Of a stretch of 64,000 bases of DNA, positions 30,784 to 38,720 are shown piece by piece; the first letter of the stretch is position 1; the number at the start of each line of letters is the position of its first letter. Source of the stretch: a virus; the IMG/VR virus record IMGVR_UViG_3300025930_000007, positions 186,001 through 250,000 of that record; one strand, written 5' to 3'. The translations under genes and the position numbers were made by a program. The notes beneath the pieces are model-generated. The model was not told the DNA's origin, searched no databases, and saw only the letters and a program-made list of their open reading frames with translations.

Positions 30784-31034
30784 TGCTCAAGCCCATTCAG
30801 AAGTCCAGGTTCCATCTCCCCTCGAGCCGTCAGGATCCGCTCCACGGCCTGGTAGAAGGCCTTCCTGGCCGGGAGTTTGCTCTTCGCCGGCAAGGTGGCC
30901 GTCAGGACCCCTAGGAGATTGTCGGTCGTCATGTCGTCCGGATGAAAGGCGGAGATCGCTGCATCCAGGTATTGGAATCGGCCAGCTCTCATCAGCTCAT
31001 CCGCCCAGGAATAGATCCCATCAAGCTGATTCAT
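30780..31034 (-). CDS. Hypothetical helical protein, 84 aa
   Basis: Helical throughout, with a LPARKAFYQAVERIL stretch. ATG at 31034. Resembles small helical phage proteins but no family recognised. Confidence 0.65.
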   Translation of the reverse strand: MNQLDGIYSWADELMRAGRFQYLDAAISAFHPDDMTTDNLLGVLTATLPAKSKLPARKAFYQAVERILTARGEMEPGLLNGLEQ

Positions 31035-31425
31035 GGGTTCCTTCCTTCAACTGCTTGAGTCGGAGAGCCCATTGCTCCCTGAACTCAGCGTCCGCGGCAT
31101 CGAACTCCGGGCCCGAGGTCTTCATCTCACCGTCCGCGCCGCGGGCCATGATCAGAGCATGAGGTTCCACAAGGCCTGGGCCTCCATGCTCGCACGCCAC
31201 GCAAACCTCTAGGATCTCGGCACCAGTCTTTCCCGTCTTCTGAATCATCTCCCGGAGGGTATCCGGAGCTCCCATACCGCCGGCGAGCTCGACTTGGCAG
31301 CAGGTCTCGCAGATCTTGCCCTTGATGAGGGGACACTCCCAGTTCTTTTCCTGATGGACCTTGCCATTGCCCAGATCCATCGGTTCGCCTTTGCAGTTGC
31401 ATTCCAGGCAGAAGCGATCGCTCAT
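31021..31425 (-). CDS. Cys-rich protein, 134 aa
   Basis: CLECNCKG, CPLIKGKICETCC and CVAC pairs in the first 90 residues; C-terminal half helical, charged. Overlaps the next gene by 14 nt. Confidence 0.7.
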   Translation of the reverse strand: MSDRFCLECNCKGEPMDLGNGKVHQEKNWECPLIKGKICETCCQVELAGGMGAPDTLREMIQKTGKTGAEILEVCVACEHGGPGLVEPHALIMARGADGEMKTSGPEFDAADAEFREQWALRLKQLKEGTHESA

Positions 31426-31649
31426 CTGATCATGCCCTCAAGCTGCAGGTGCCGATATTTCCCGGGAGGCCCGAATGAATGCCCCTTGGGATGATCCGTC
31501 AAGGCCTGATTCTTCTCCAGGTCCTCGAAGATCCATTTGCAAAGCCAGCAGCCGGGGCCATCCTCAAGAGGAATCCTAGCCTTGAGGAGAGGCTTGACGT
31601 AAGCCATCTGCTCCGCAGTCAACTCTGCCAGCTTCGCTTCTTCGGCCAC
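31422..31649 (-). CDS. Hypothetical protein, 75 aa
   Basis: Helical with a CWLC pair (residues about 34-37). Overlaps the 31021-31425 gene start by 4 nt. Confidence 0.65.
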   Translation of the reverse strand: MAEEAKLAELTAEQMAYVKPLLKARIPLEDGPGCWLCKWIFEDLEKNQALTDHPKGHSFGPPGKYRHLQLEGMIR

Positions 31650-31652
31650 AGA

Positions 31653-31829
31653 TTAGGCTTCCTTTTGCCGATAGATGATCTTGGTCACCATGCGTTTCTC
31701 TGGCTCCAGCACTTCCAACAATAAGTCGGCTGTCGATAGATCCTGCGCTTACTTGCCTTCCAGACTTTCTTCAGGATGGCCACCAGGCCAAAGACACCCC
31801 CGGCATTTTTTGGACAGGCTTTTTGGCAT
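31653..31829 (-). pseudogene. Apparently broken zinc-ribbon mini-gene
   Basis: The ATG at 31829 (TAATG with the upstream stop) gives MPKSLSKKCRGCLWPGGHP... and hits TAA after 26 codons. A neighbouring frame reads KKVWKASKRRIYRQPTYCWK and CWSQRNAW, and the first frame resumes as MVTKIIYRQKEA. Joined, they resemble the basic CxxC...CxxC zinc ribbons at 26927 and 30632. Two compensating frameshifts or decay would explain this; three tiny ORFs is the alternative. Confidence 0.4.
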
Positions 31830-32107
31830 TAAGAATTCCACCCATCTTCGCTGTTAATTTCCTTCAGCTTTGCCCATTGACCTTCTGAGCGAATCTGCGT
31901 TGGAAACGGGGCTGGGATACGATGACCTTCATCAGCGATAGGACGTTTCTTTTTCTCGGCCATTCTTCTTTTTCGAGAGTCCTCATATCTCTGATGACAA
32001 ACTTTCGTGCAGAACACCATCCGCACAGATCCAAATGGCCTTCCGAGTATCCGATCTTTGGATAATGGAAGACCACAAAACGTGCAGGTCCTTTTACTCC
32101 AGCCCAT
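31829..32107 (-). CDS. TRASH/MYM-type zinc-finger protein, 92 aa
   Basis: CTFCGLPLSKDRILG...VFCTKVCHQRYEDSRKRR: CxxC then FC-x3-C-H, the treble-clef pattern of MYM/TRASH fingers, with a basic tail. Possible nucleic-acid binding. Confidence 0.7.
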   Translation of the reverse strand: MGWSKRTCTFCGLPLSKDRILGRPFGSVRMVFCTKVCHQRYEDSRKRRMAEKKKRPIADEGHRIPAPFPTQIRSEGQWAKLKEINSEDGWNS

Positions 32108-32111
32108 GGAT

Positions 32112-32537
32112 CTAAAGTTCCTGCTCCATGACTCGGCGCGACTTCAGGATCGCGGCCGTCTCGAAGATGAAGGGAGCGTGAGGGATGACGGCGATCCACT
32201 CGCCTTCAGGGCCCCCGAACGTCGGATGAAAGACTTCCACGAAGACGCCCTGCGCCTTCGGCTGCCCGATGGCGATGACCAGGCGAACCCGCTGCTTCGC
32301 GGCATAGAGGATGGAGGCGAGGAAGACGCTGATGCAGTCCGAATCGCCAGGGCCGCCCTTCTGGAGGCCATCCGGCGTCCCGGCAGAGCCTGGATTCTTC
32401 CGGGCCCAGTCAGCGAGCTTCTCGAGCATCGGCCGATACTCCATCTCCTCCTTCACGGTGGCTTTTGCCTTCTGCGGAACCATGTTTCCGCACATCTCGG
32501 GGGGAACTCCAGGGGGAAGGCGATCCATGATTCCCAT
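32112..32537 (-). CDS. Transglutaminase-like cysteine peptidase
   Basis: 141 aa. GDSDCISVFLASIL (C68) matches the GDCxD nucleophile helix of transglutaminase-like proteins; VFVEVFHP (H104) the following histidine strand, and E112-E/W a possible acidic residue. The usual C-terminal Asp is unclear. Might crosslink or cleave a phage or host protein. Start could also be ATG 32528. Confidence 0.65.
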   Translation of the reverse strand: MGIMDRLPPGVPPEMCGNMVPQKAKATVKEEMEYRPMLEKLADWARKNPGSAGTPDGLQKGGPGDSDCISVFLASILYAAKQRVRLVIAIGQPKAQGVFVEVFHPTFGGPEGEWIAVIPHAPFIFETAAILKSRRVMEQEL

Positions 32538-32546
32538 AGCTCTCTC

Positions 32547-33584
32547 CTATTCTTGTTCCACTTGGAAGGTGGTCTTACCCTTGGGCTTGAGTCTTTCCCA
32601 GATCACTTCGTCATAAGGCATCTTATCGAGCATCAGGAACATAATGGGCGCGAGGTCTCCATGCTTCTTGAACTCCATCGCCCAGTCCTTCCTGGTCGAT
32701 TGAGGAGGCGTGGCCGCAAAGGCAGCCTTCGCCTTCTCCTCGATCTCGCTGTAGGACTTCTTGAGGCCGTCCCGCTGCTTCCGAAACCATTCCATGAACT
32801 CGTCTGGAACGTTCTCGAAGGACGGCTCGTTGTTCGTAGAAAGGGTCTCCCAGATGCCCTTCACAGAGAGGCCCGTCAGGATCTTATGGAGCAGCATATA
32901 CTGGTGGTACTTCAGCTTGACCCGGAGACCGTTGGAATAGCGCGCGACGTACCCTTCCCGATCGCGCACCTTGGGATCCTGGAGCGAGATCTCCGAGATC
33001 GGCCTAGTTTCGAACCCGATCGCCTTGAAGCCGTAATCCTTCGCGTAAGCCGACACCTGGGCGTAACTCGCGTCTTCCCCGGAGTCCGTCTTGACGATTC
33101 CCAGAAGGATCATCTCCTCCTTTTCATATGGGATCACGAGCCTGTTCCACGGCGCGATGAACTCGAACATGTAGGTGTTGTCGCGGTGCAATCGCCTGTG
33201 ACTCTGGGAGAGCCACGCATTGGCGTACTTGGTCTGGGGATTCTCCCAGCAGCCCCGGGTGATCGCCCGCCAGCCGGTCTCCTCATCATGGAAGACGATG
33301 ATCATGCTCCCGTCCACCTTATCGCTGAGCTCGGGAGTCTCGGCGGGAAGTGCCTCGAGCTTCGTCTCAGGGCGCTCATTCACGTTGAAGAACTTCCGCC
33401 AGGGCCGCGCGACGATCTTGCCCTGGTCGTCGAGGACCAGGCCGCGGGCCTGCATCGTGTACTCATCCCAGGCGCGTTCGAACATGCAGTGGTTCGTATA
33501 GTCAAAGATCGTGAGCCGGCCGTTCGGCCGTGCTGCGACGAGGCCCAGATCCACGCGTTTGCGGAGTTCTTCTAAGAGCATCAC
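32547..33584 (-). CDS. rnlA: T4 RNA ligase 1-type RNA ligase
   Basis: 345 aa. Nucleotidyltransferase motif I KVDGS with Lys89 as the adenylylated residue; ARGLVLDDQGKIVARPWRKF upstream as in Rnl1; YMFEFIAP motif III and EGYVARYSNGLRVKLK motifs IV-V around 208-224. Rnl1 (374 aa in T4) reseals anticodon loops cleaved by host nucleases. Adjacent to Thg1-like and, further on, HNH-RNA ligase genes, so part of an RNA-repair set. Confidence 0.9.
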   Translation of the reverse strand: MMLLEELRKRVDLGLVAARPNGRLTIFDYTNHCMFERAWDEYTMQARGLVLDDQGKIVARPWRKFFNVNERPETKLEALPAETPELSDKVDGSMIIVFHDEETGWRAITRGCWENPQTKYANAWLSQSHRRLHRDNTYMFEFIAPWNRLVIPYEKEEMILLGIVKTDSGEDASYAQVSAYAKDYGFKAIGFETRPISEISLQDPKVRDREGYVARYSNGLRVKLKYHQYMLLHKILTGLSVKGIWETLSTNNEPSFENVPDEFMEWFRKQRDGLKKSYSEIEEKAKAAFAATPPQSTRKDWAMEFKKHGDLAPIMFLMLDKMPYDEVIWERLKPKGKTTFQVEQE

Positions 33585-33976
33585 TTTGCCTTGGCCTCTT
33601 TCTGCTCGCTCAGGGCCGCGTTGCAGATCACCTTGGGAACGTCTTCCAGCTTCTTGGCCCAGCCGAGAGGCTTATCCACGGTGTACTTCTTCTCGTCCCT
33701 TTCTCCATCATGGGTAACCCAGACGACGCGACGGAGATGGTAGCCCTCCGTATCGGCGTTCAGAAGCCAGCGGGCTTCGTACTTCTCCCGAACATAATCC
33801 CAGACCTTCATCGCATCGTCGATCTGAGTCGAGTAGTGGGGAAGATCTTCTCCACGCTCGCCAGCCTCCCCGACCGCGACCCCGCGATAGGTATTCGGAT
33901 CCTTCACGACCTTCTGACCAAAGATCTCCTCGGAGATCTTCCGATCCAGACGCAGGGCCTGTTCTTCGCTAAGCAC
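33581..33976 (-). CDS. Phage ABA-sandwich domain protein
   Basis: 131 aa. LPHYSTQIDDAMKVWDYV is typical of the phage ABA-sandwich fold (unknown role, widespread in phages). Basic C-terminus. ATGA-type overlap with the RNA ligase gene. Confidence 0.75.
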   Translation of the reverse strand: MLSEEQALRLDRKISEEIFGQKVVKDPNTYRGVAVGEAGERGEDLPHYSTQIDDAMKVWDYVREKYEARWLLNADTEGYHLRRVVWVTHDGERDEKKYTVDKPLGWAKKLEDVPKVICNAALSEQKEAKAK

Positions 33977-34310
33977 CGAAGTTCTCTCCGCCGGCGGCGA
34001 CGATCGCTTCCTGTAGTTCCTGGAGGGCGGCGCATTCCGGAGCGCCGTTCACGCTCGGGAAGATCGTCATCCGGAGCTTCATGAAGGCCTCGACCGCCTC
34101 GAGCAGGCGGGCACTGCCTGCGATGCACTGCATGTCCGGATGCTCGCGGTCGGCGTCGACCATAAGACCTTCCGGTCCGCGCTGCCCCAGCTTGTGCTTC
34201 GGCCGGGGCATGAGAACGACAGGCCGGTGGCCATGGGCGCCCACCAGCGTGGAATCGTTCATCCAGACCCAGGGAGCCTTGGTCCGAACTACCCGCTTCG
34301 TTTCGCTCAC
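33969..34310 (-). CDS. Hypothetical protein, 113 aa
   Basis: Beta-rich N-half, helical C-half (AAGGENFGA end). Not recognised. Coupled to both neighbours by overlaps. Confidence 0.7.
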   Translation of the reverse strand: MSETKRVVRTKAPWVWMNDSTLVGAHGHRPVVLMPRPKHKLGQRGPEGLMVDADREHPDMQCIAGSARLLEAVEAFMKLRMTIFPSVNGAPECAALQELQEAIVAAGGENFGA

Positions 34311-34516
34311 AGTTTCCTCCTCCTGATTTCCATCTCTATCCGCTCCATGCGAATGTAGTTATCGTCCATGATCGCTTCCAAAGGCCGAGTGTCCGCACCG
34401 CACTTCAGACACACATGGTAGTCTTGCCAGTAGGCGCGTTCTCCCGGATAGCGCTCATCGAGCGTCCGCTTCTCCCACTGATGGCCCATGAAAAGACACT
34501 TCAGCCAAGCGATCAT
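34307..34516 (-). CDS. DUF1660-like mini-protein, 69 aa
   Basis: CLFMGHQWEKR near the N-terminus and HVCLKCG in the middle, the same CxxxGH...CxxC design as 24647-24835. Confidence 0.7.
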   Translation of the reverse strand: MIAWLKCLFMGHQWEKRTLDERYPGERAYWQDYHVCLKCGADTRPLEAIMDDNYIRMERIEMEIRRRKL

Positions 34517-35178
34517 TCTTCTTCGATCTTCAGAAACTTTTCACGAAACCATTCCCGATTCTCGCTGAATACCGGGGCCGTCTGAGCCTCCCCACGAACG
34601 ACGACCGTGCCGCGAATCAATTTCTCCGGAAAGGATTGCAACGGCTTATCAGCCAATTCCAGCATGGCGATCATCAGATCCGAATTCTTGCCATGGAGCT
34701 GCTTTGGGCTGAAGACGGACTGCGCCGCCGAGGAGATCGCGTTCCGGCGGCAATCCTGCTGTCTCCAGATGAAGTAATTGATGATGTCGCGCTCCGGAAT
34801 GGAACAAACCCGGCCGTCGAAATAGCCTGGAGAACCCCACCGCAGGCTGAATTCAGCACCCATGATTGAAGCCGATACGGAAGATATCTTCTGGACTACT
34901 CCGTCGAACCACTGCATGCTTTCGAACTTGTTGTAGTCGATGAAGAGTAGTGAGATTTCATCGGATTGCATGTAAGCCATGCGCGCCGGGACCTCGTCCA
35001 GAAGAGCGATGACGGCGTCCTTCATGGCCGTGTTCAGCTTGACGTCGAAGGGCTTCTCGCACTTCCTAGTCAGGGTATGGAAGGCCTTCCCGTCCAGCCG
35101 GATCACTGCTGGCGTCCGGATCAGAAGCCTCTGCCGGAAGACTTCCTCGTACGCCTTCATCCGCTCGCCGAGGTCCAT
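34513..35178 (-). CDS. tRNA(His) guanylyltransferase (Thg1)-like protein
   Basis: 221 aa. DLGERMKAYE then VIRLDGKAFHTLTRK (metal ligands D29 and G30), AYMQSDEISLLF (D73/E74) and RRNAISSAAQ are the Thg1/TLP signatures. The family adds nucleotides to RNA 5' ends in the 3'-5' direction; bacterial and viral Thg1-like proteins repair 5'-truncated tRNAs. Next to Rnl1-type ligase, suggesting repair of host-damaged tRNA. Confidence 0.9.
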   Translation of the reverse strand: MDLGERMKAYEEVFRQRLLIRTPAVIRLDGKAFHTLTRKCEKPFDVKLNTAMKDAVIALLDEVPARMAYMQSDEISLLFIDYNKFESMQWFDGVVQKISSVSASIMGAEFSLRWGSPGYFDGRVCSIPERDIINYFIWRQQDCRRNAISSAAQSVFSPKQLHGKNSDLMIAMLELADKPLQSFPEKLIRGTVVVRGEAQTAPVFSENREWFREKFLKIEEE

Positions 35179-35180
35179 GG

Positions 35181-35462
35181 CTATTCCCTATCGCAGTTAT
35201 GGCAAAGAAGCCCTGCATGGCTCACTTTATACAGGGGCGTCGTTACGTCCGAATCCTGGCGGCCGCAGAGTGAGCAGATCCGCGGAACTGAGGACAGATA
35301 CTCTCCAGCCTCCTCGATCTTGATGGCTCGCTCCATCTGGGCGAGCTCCTTGCGGCGCTCGGTACGTCCGCAGGAATGACCGTCCTCACAGTCACATTCC
35401 ACGCGCTCGATCCACCACCGCATCCATTCCGCGCCCTTCTTGGCCGCTTCGAGAAGCGTCAT
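35181..35462 (-). CDS. Hypothetical zinc protein, 93 aa
   Basis: Start at MTLLEAAKKGAEWMRWW (ATGA). CDCEDGHSC and CSLCGR...CHNC pairs at the C-terminus. Not recognised. Confidence 0.7.
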   Translation of the reverse strand: MTLLEAAKKGAEWMRWWIERVECDCEDGHSCGRTERRKELAQMERAIKIEEAGEYLSSVPRICSLCGRQDSDVTTPLYKVSHAGLLCHNCDRE

Positions 35463-36085
35463 ACCGCCTTCGTCTCCTTGCCCAAGAAGAGGCTGCAGGT
35501 CTTCTCGAACATGTCCTTGTTCGTGAAGAAGAACAGCTTGTTGCTGAGGTCCAACCAGCCCTGGACCCTTTTGCTCCATCCCTCCTTGGAATCCTTTGGC
35601 TCAAGAAGAGCAGTCCGAAACATGGGGGCTTCCTTGAACCGACGATACTGTTCCTGGCTGATCAGCGACCGGATGAATTTCGTGGCCGGCGCATGGTGAT
35701 CGGTCTTCGCAAGGAGATAGACGGGTTTCTTGACGCCCTTGACCGGCCTCTTGAAATGTCGCTCTTCCCATTTCTCGAAGGTCACATCCCCCATATCGAT
35801 CTCGAAGTTCGAGGTCGAGAGATCGGCGAGTGAAATGACCATCGACTGAAGGGTCCTGGGAATCTCGCCGAACTCGAATTCTGCAGAACCCATGTAGTCG
35901 AACGTGAAGATCTCCTGAAGGAGATCCATGGCCTCCTTCGACAAGCCTCCGTCTCGGAAGCCGCAGCCGAACGCGAAGATGCGGGCACCGAGATCCCGGG
36001 CATCTTCCCAGGGCTTGTTGAGGCGCTGGATCAGCCAGGGCTCACGCCACTCGCCGATGGGACCTGCCTTTTCGCCGTAGCCCAT
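35459..36085 (-). CDS. Hypothetical protein, 208 aa
   Basis: Contains FTFDYMGSAEFEFGEIPRTL and otherwise alpha/beta. No known domain recognised. First gene after the class A promoter at 36116-36144, with GGAAGGAGATT upstream of the start. Confidence 0.75.
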   Translation of the reverse strand: MGYGEKAGPIGEWREPWLIQRLNKPWEDARDLGARIFAFGCGFRDGGLSKEAMDLLQEIFTFDYMGSAEFEFGEIPRTLQSMVISLADLSTSNFEIDMGDVTFEKWEERHFKRPVKGVKKPVYLLAKTDHHAPATKFIRSLISQEQYRRFKEAPMFRTALLEPKDSKEGWSKRVQGWLDLSNKLFFFTNKDMFEKTCSLFLGKETKAV

Positions 36086-36115
36086 ACCGATGGAATCTCC
36101 TTCCTACCGGAACTA

Positions 36116-36144
36116 GGTATACCGGTATACCTCTCGAATTGCAA
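36116..36144 (-). promoter_or_regulatory. Promoter with tandem GGTATACC operator (class A)
   Basis: TTGCAA (36139-36144), 17 nt, TATACC (36116-36121). GGTATACCGGTATACC is a perfect tandem of palindromic 8-mers across spacer and -10. GGAAGGAGATT in leader. Confidence 0.8.
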
Positions 36145-36162
36145 TTGAAATCGGAGGGAGAT

Positions 36163-36981
36163 TTAGACGCCGAGTCTCCGCTTGAGGAACTGGCGGTACT
36201 CTTTCTGAAGTGGGTCCAGATCAACGATATTCTTGAGAAGAATATCCTCGACAAGCTGCGGATGTTTCTTGAGAAGAAAGCTGACGATCGCCCAGGACGC
36301 CGCGTAGTACTGGGGCCATTTCATCCCGTAAAGGTCATCCCTAGTCGTCCTGATGACCTCGCTTATAGGGATATTGACTATTTCTTCTCCTCGCATTGCC
36401 GCATTCCAGTTCTTTCCTGTCGGCTTGAATCCTTTGTTGGTCCATTCGAGCCGGCTGAAATATTCAGCCATGCCCTCGGCGAACCAGACAGGATCGAGCA
36501 CCCCATAGACGCGATGCATATAGGCATGGGTGAATTCATGAGCGTAGGTCTGTTCGAAGTCTTCCGCGTTTGCGGCCATCGAAAAATGAACGACCAATTC
36601 GCCCTTGACTGGATCGTAGAATGAAAAAGCGTTGCCGGCTCCGCAGCGCCGTGCATAGGCGCAAAACTGAGCTCCATCTCTGAAGATCTTGATGGTGTAG
36701 ATGTGCCGGCGGGGAGGCCCCCCGATTTCCCTCTGCAGCATCTCCTCGAGCTTCTCGGCCGTCACCGCAAGCGTCTTGAGCGCTTCGTCCGGAACGTCTC
36801 CCATGACCACCATGGTATCGGTGGCGATCTTTCGCCATTCCGGGTTGTCCATGGGGTAAAGGGCGTACCCGGAACTTCCTTCGTCGACGATCTGCTGTGG
36901 AAGGCCGCTCAGCCTCGAGGGGATGCCCCAGATATGGAAACCGCCAGGAAGGATGATGAAATCCTGCTCTGTTTTGGGCAT
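36163..36981 (-). CDS. Zinc metallopeptidase (HEXXH, gluzincin-like)
   Basis: 272 aa. YAHEFTHAYMHR (H148, E149, H152) followed by PVWFAEGMAEYF (E169/E173), the HEXXH plus downstream Glu of peptidase MA-type gluzincins. Residues 1-130 form a beta-rich N-domain. No signal peptide, so it acts in the infected cell or as a virion protein. Substrate unknown. Confidence 0.8.
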   Translation of the reverse strand: MPKTEQDFIILPGGFHIWGIPSRLSGLPQQIVDEGSSGYALYPMDNPEWRKIATDTMVVMGDVPDEALKTLAVTAEKLEEMLQREIGGPPRRHIYTIKIFRDGAQFCAYARRCGAGNAFSFYDPVKGELVVHFSMAANAEDFEQTYAHEFTHAYMHRVYGVLDPVWFAEGMAEYFSRLEWTNKGFKPTGKNWNAAMRGEEIVNIPISEVIRTTRDDLYGMKWPQYYAASWAIVSFLLKKHPQLVEDILLKNIVDLDPLQKEYRQFLKRRLGV

Positions 36982-36994
36982 GCCAACCCGCGTC

Positions 36995-37273
36995 CTATAC
37001 TCCGAGCGCTCTTAGCTGCGCGAGAGCGGAATTAAGGCAGCCTCTTACCCTCATCTGGCTGAACATTCCAGGGATCGTCAAGTAGTGCTCGCAGGCCGTA
37101 AGCGTGTCCTGGAGCTGCTTGGGTGCTCCCTCTGGAATACTGGACGCCCGAGCCTGATAGTCGGCGAGCTCAGGCATGTAGTCCTCGGGATTCATTCCCT
37201 GGCCTTGACCGAGGAAGGGTGGCATGACCAGCCGGACCTGTCCGAGAAATGCTCTTCGATCCATCATAGACAA
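36995..37273 (-). CDS. Tat-signal-like small protein, 92 aa
   Basis: MDRRAFLGQVRLVMPPFLG has RRAFL but a weak hydrophobic core; a possible Tat-like or lipoprotein-less leader. The rest is helical with two Cys. First gene after class B promoter/hairpin. Confidence 0.65.
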   Translation of the reverse strand: MSMMDRRAFLGQVRLVMPPFLGQGQGMNPEDYMPELADYQARASSIPEGAPKQLQDTLTACEHYLTIPGMFSQMRVRGCLNSALAQLRALGV

Positions 37274-37289
37274 GCCTCCAAAGAGGCAT

Positions 37290-37353
37290 GTCCCTTTGGG
37301 GGAGGGAGGGACCGCCTATCTTGGACTATAACATCCTTGCATCCCCAGATCAA
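37290..37353 (-). promoter_or_regulatory. Promoter plus 5'-terminal C-loop hairpin (class B)
   Basis: TTGATC (37348-37353), 17 nt, TATAGT (37325-37330). Hairpin GTCCCT/AGGGAC with 11-nt loop CCCTCCCCCAA (37312 to 37290), starting about +7. Confidence 0.75.
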
Positions 37354-37359
37354 AAGACA

Positions 37360-38055
37360 TTACTTCTTGACCGGCTCGATCAGATAGGCCACGGCATTGA
37401 AATCGCGGGCGAGCGAAGCCGCCACGATCTCCTGTCGGTCAGACGGGATGCCATCCACCTGGATGACCGTATCGAGTTCCATGCGGACATTGTTATAGAA
37501 CAGGGATCCACCATCGGAAATCTTGCCTTCGAACGCCTTGAACAGAGAGACCTTGATCGTGACTTTCTCCATTTTGACCGGCTTGAACTCCCAAGGGCTG
37601 ACGATCCGCCCATGATCCGGACCGAGCACTTGCTTCATCCTGGTCCGAAGATCCTGCTCGTTGATCTTGAAGTCGGCCATCACCTGAAAGGCGATTCCCT
37701 CCCGTTCCTTAAACAGGCCCAGGAGTAGATGCTCCGTCCCGATCACGTCCACGCCGGCACGGCAGGTTTCCTCTTCCGTGAGCTGCAAGACTTTCTTCGC
37801 CCGCGGGGACCAAGGGAGCTGTCCGAGCGTGCGGGTGGGCTCGGTACCCGGGGAGATCTTGGTATCGATCGCCTTCATCATGACCTCCCGGTCCACGCCG
37901 AGCAGCTTGAGCGTCTTTGCAGCAACTCCCCCGTTTTCATCGAGGATGCCTAACAGCATGTGCTCGGTACCGATGAAGTCCTGATTCAGACGCTGAGCGT
38001 GCTGACGGGCAAGCGACATGACCTTCCGGGCCCGCTCAGTGAACTTTTCGAACAC
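37360..38055 (-). CDS. Stand-alone ClpC N-terminal domain protein
   Basis: 231 aa. MFEKFTERARKVMSLARQHA and DFIGTEHMLLGILDENGGVA, then a second repeat with GTEHLLLGLFKEREGIAFQV, are the two Clp-N repeats of ClpC/ClpA (residues 1-150). No AAA+ Walker motifs follow; residues 150-231 form a distinct beta-rich tail. ClpC N-domains bind adaptors and substrates, so this could act as a decoy, inhibitor or adaptor for host ClpC. Confidence 0.85.
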   Translation of the reverse strand: MFEKFTERARKVMSLARQHAQRLNQDFIGTEHMLLGILDENGGVAAKTLKLLGVDREVMMKAIDTKISPGTEPTRTLGQLPWSPRAKKVLQLTEEETCRAGVDVIGTEHLLLGLFKEREGIAFQVMADFKINEQDLRTRMKQVLGPDHGRIVSPWEFKPVKMEKVTIKVSLFKAFEGKISDGGSLFYNNVRMELDTVIQVDGIPSDRQEIVAASLARDFNAVAYLIEPVKK

Positions 38056-38278
38056 GCTTGATCTCCTTCCAATATGGATACGAACACCAGAAAACCGCCC
38101 ACCAGGCCGCCAAGATCACGAGAACCTCCATAGCGGCGATCGGCACAAAGAGCCCAGGCGACTGATACCTTGAGCTGATTGCCCCGGCATTGAGCCAGAC
38201 CAGCATCTTGATCAACGGAATGCTGTAGAAGAGCCATGCTCCTATCACTGCCAGAGCCGTGACCTTCGCCGCCTTCAT
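38036..38278 (-). CDS. Small membrane protein, two TM segments, 80 aa
   Basis: Hydrophobic segments at about 7-28 and 43-66 flanked by Lys/Arg. Overlaps the Clp-N gene by 20 nt. Function unknown. Confidence 0.75.
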   Translation of the reverse strand: MKAAKVTALAVIGAWLFYSIPLIKMLVWLNAGAISSRYQSPGLFVPIAAMEVLVILAAWWAVFWCSYPYWKEIKRVRKVH

Positions 38279-38279
38279 G

Positions 38280-38720
38280 CTACTTACGAGGGAGAGGAGT
38301 CGTATTCATCTTCTCCGGACCGGCCTCCTGCATCACCTCGAGGAAAGGGTATTCCTTTCCCGAGAAGGCATATCCCATCAGAATATTGGGTAGCGACTGG
38401 TTGAGCGAATAGCTGAAGCCCTGCAGGCGGATGAACTCTTGGACTCCCTCCTTCTTGAAGCGCACGATCTTGGTGTTGATCACCACGGCGCCGGAAGGAA
38501 TGCTGACCTGGTGCGGGATCGTGCTGAGATTCACGACTTCCACGAAGGGATTCGTAAAGTACCATCCCGGGTTGTCCTGAATGTCGACCTTCCCGTTCAT
38601 GGAGTTGTAGGCCACGCCGATCTCGTTGATGTGGACGTGGTTCCAGCACAGGATATAGAACAGCAACAGGAAGACCGGCGGGACCGCCACCGAGATCGCG
38701 ATCTTCACCCATTTATGCAT
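38280..38720 (-). CDS. SPFH/band-7-like membrane protein
   Basis: 146 aa. Single N-terminal TM (IAISVAVPPVFLLLFYILCW), then VAYNSMNGKVDIQDNPGWYF and PSGAVVINTKIVRFKKEGVQ, which resemble the start of an SPFH (stomatin/flotillin) domain. Short, so only the first part of the domain. May organise membrane microdomains or protect FtsH-like proteases. Confidence 0.65.
   Translation of the reverse strand: MHKWVKIAISVAVPPVFLLLFYILCWNHVHINEIGVAYNSMNGKVDIQDNPGWYFTNPFVEVVNLSTIPHQVSIPSGAVVINTKIVRFKKEGVQEFIRLQGFSYSLNQSLPNILMGYAFSGKEYPFLEVMQEAGPEKMNTTPLPRK

Noticed and set aside
31749-31751. Stop-codon reassignment suggested by the in-frame TAA
   Set aside because: TAA, TAG and TGA all end well-packed genes with overlapping starts throughout the window, so code change is unlikely; decay or error is simpler.
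32007-33575. A 522-aa plus-strand open frame
   Set aside because: It is exactly antisense to the RNA ligase 1 and transglutaminase-like genes, with Arg/Leu/Asp/His-rich shadow composition and no domain.
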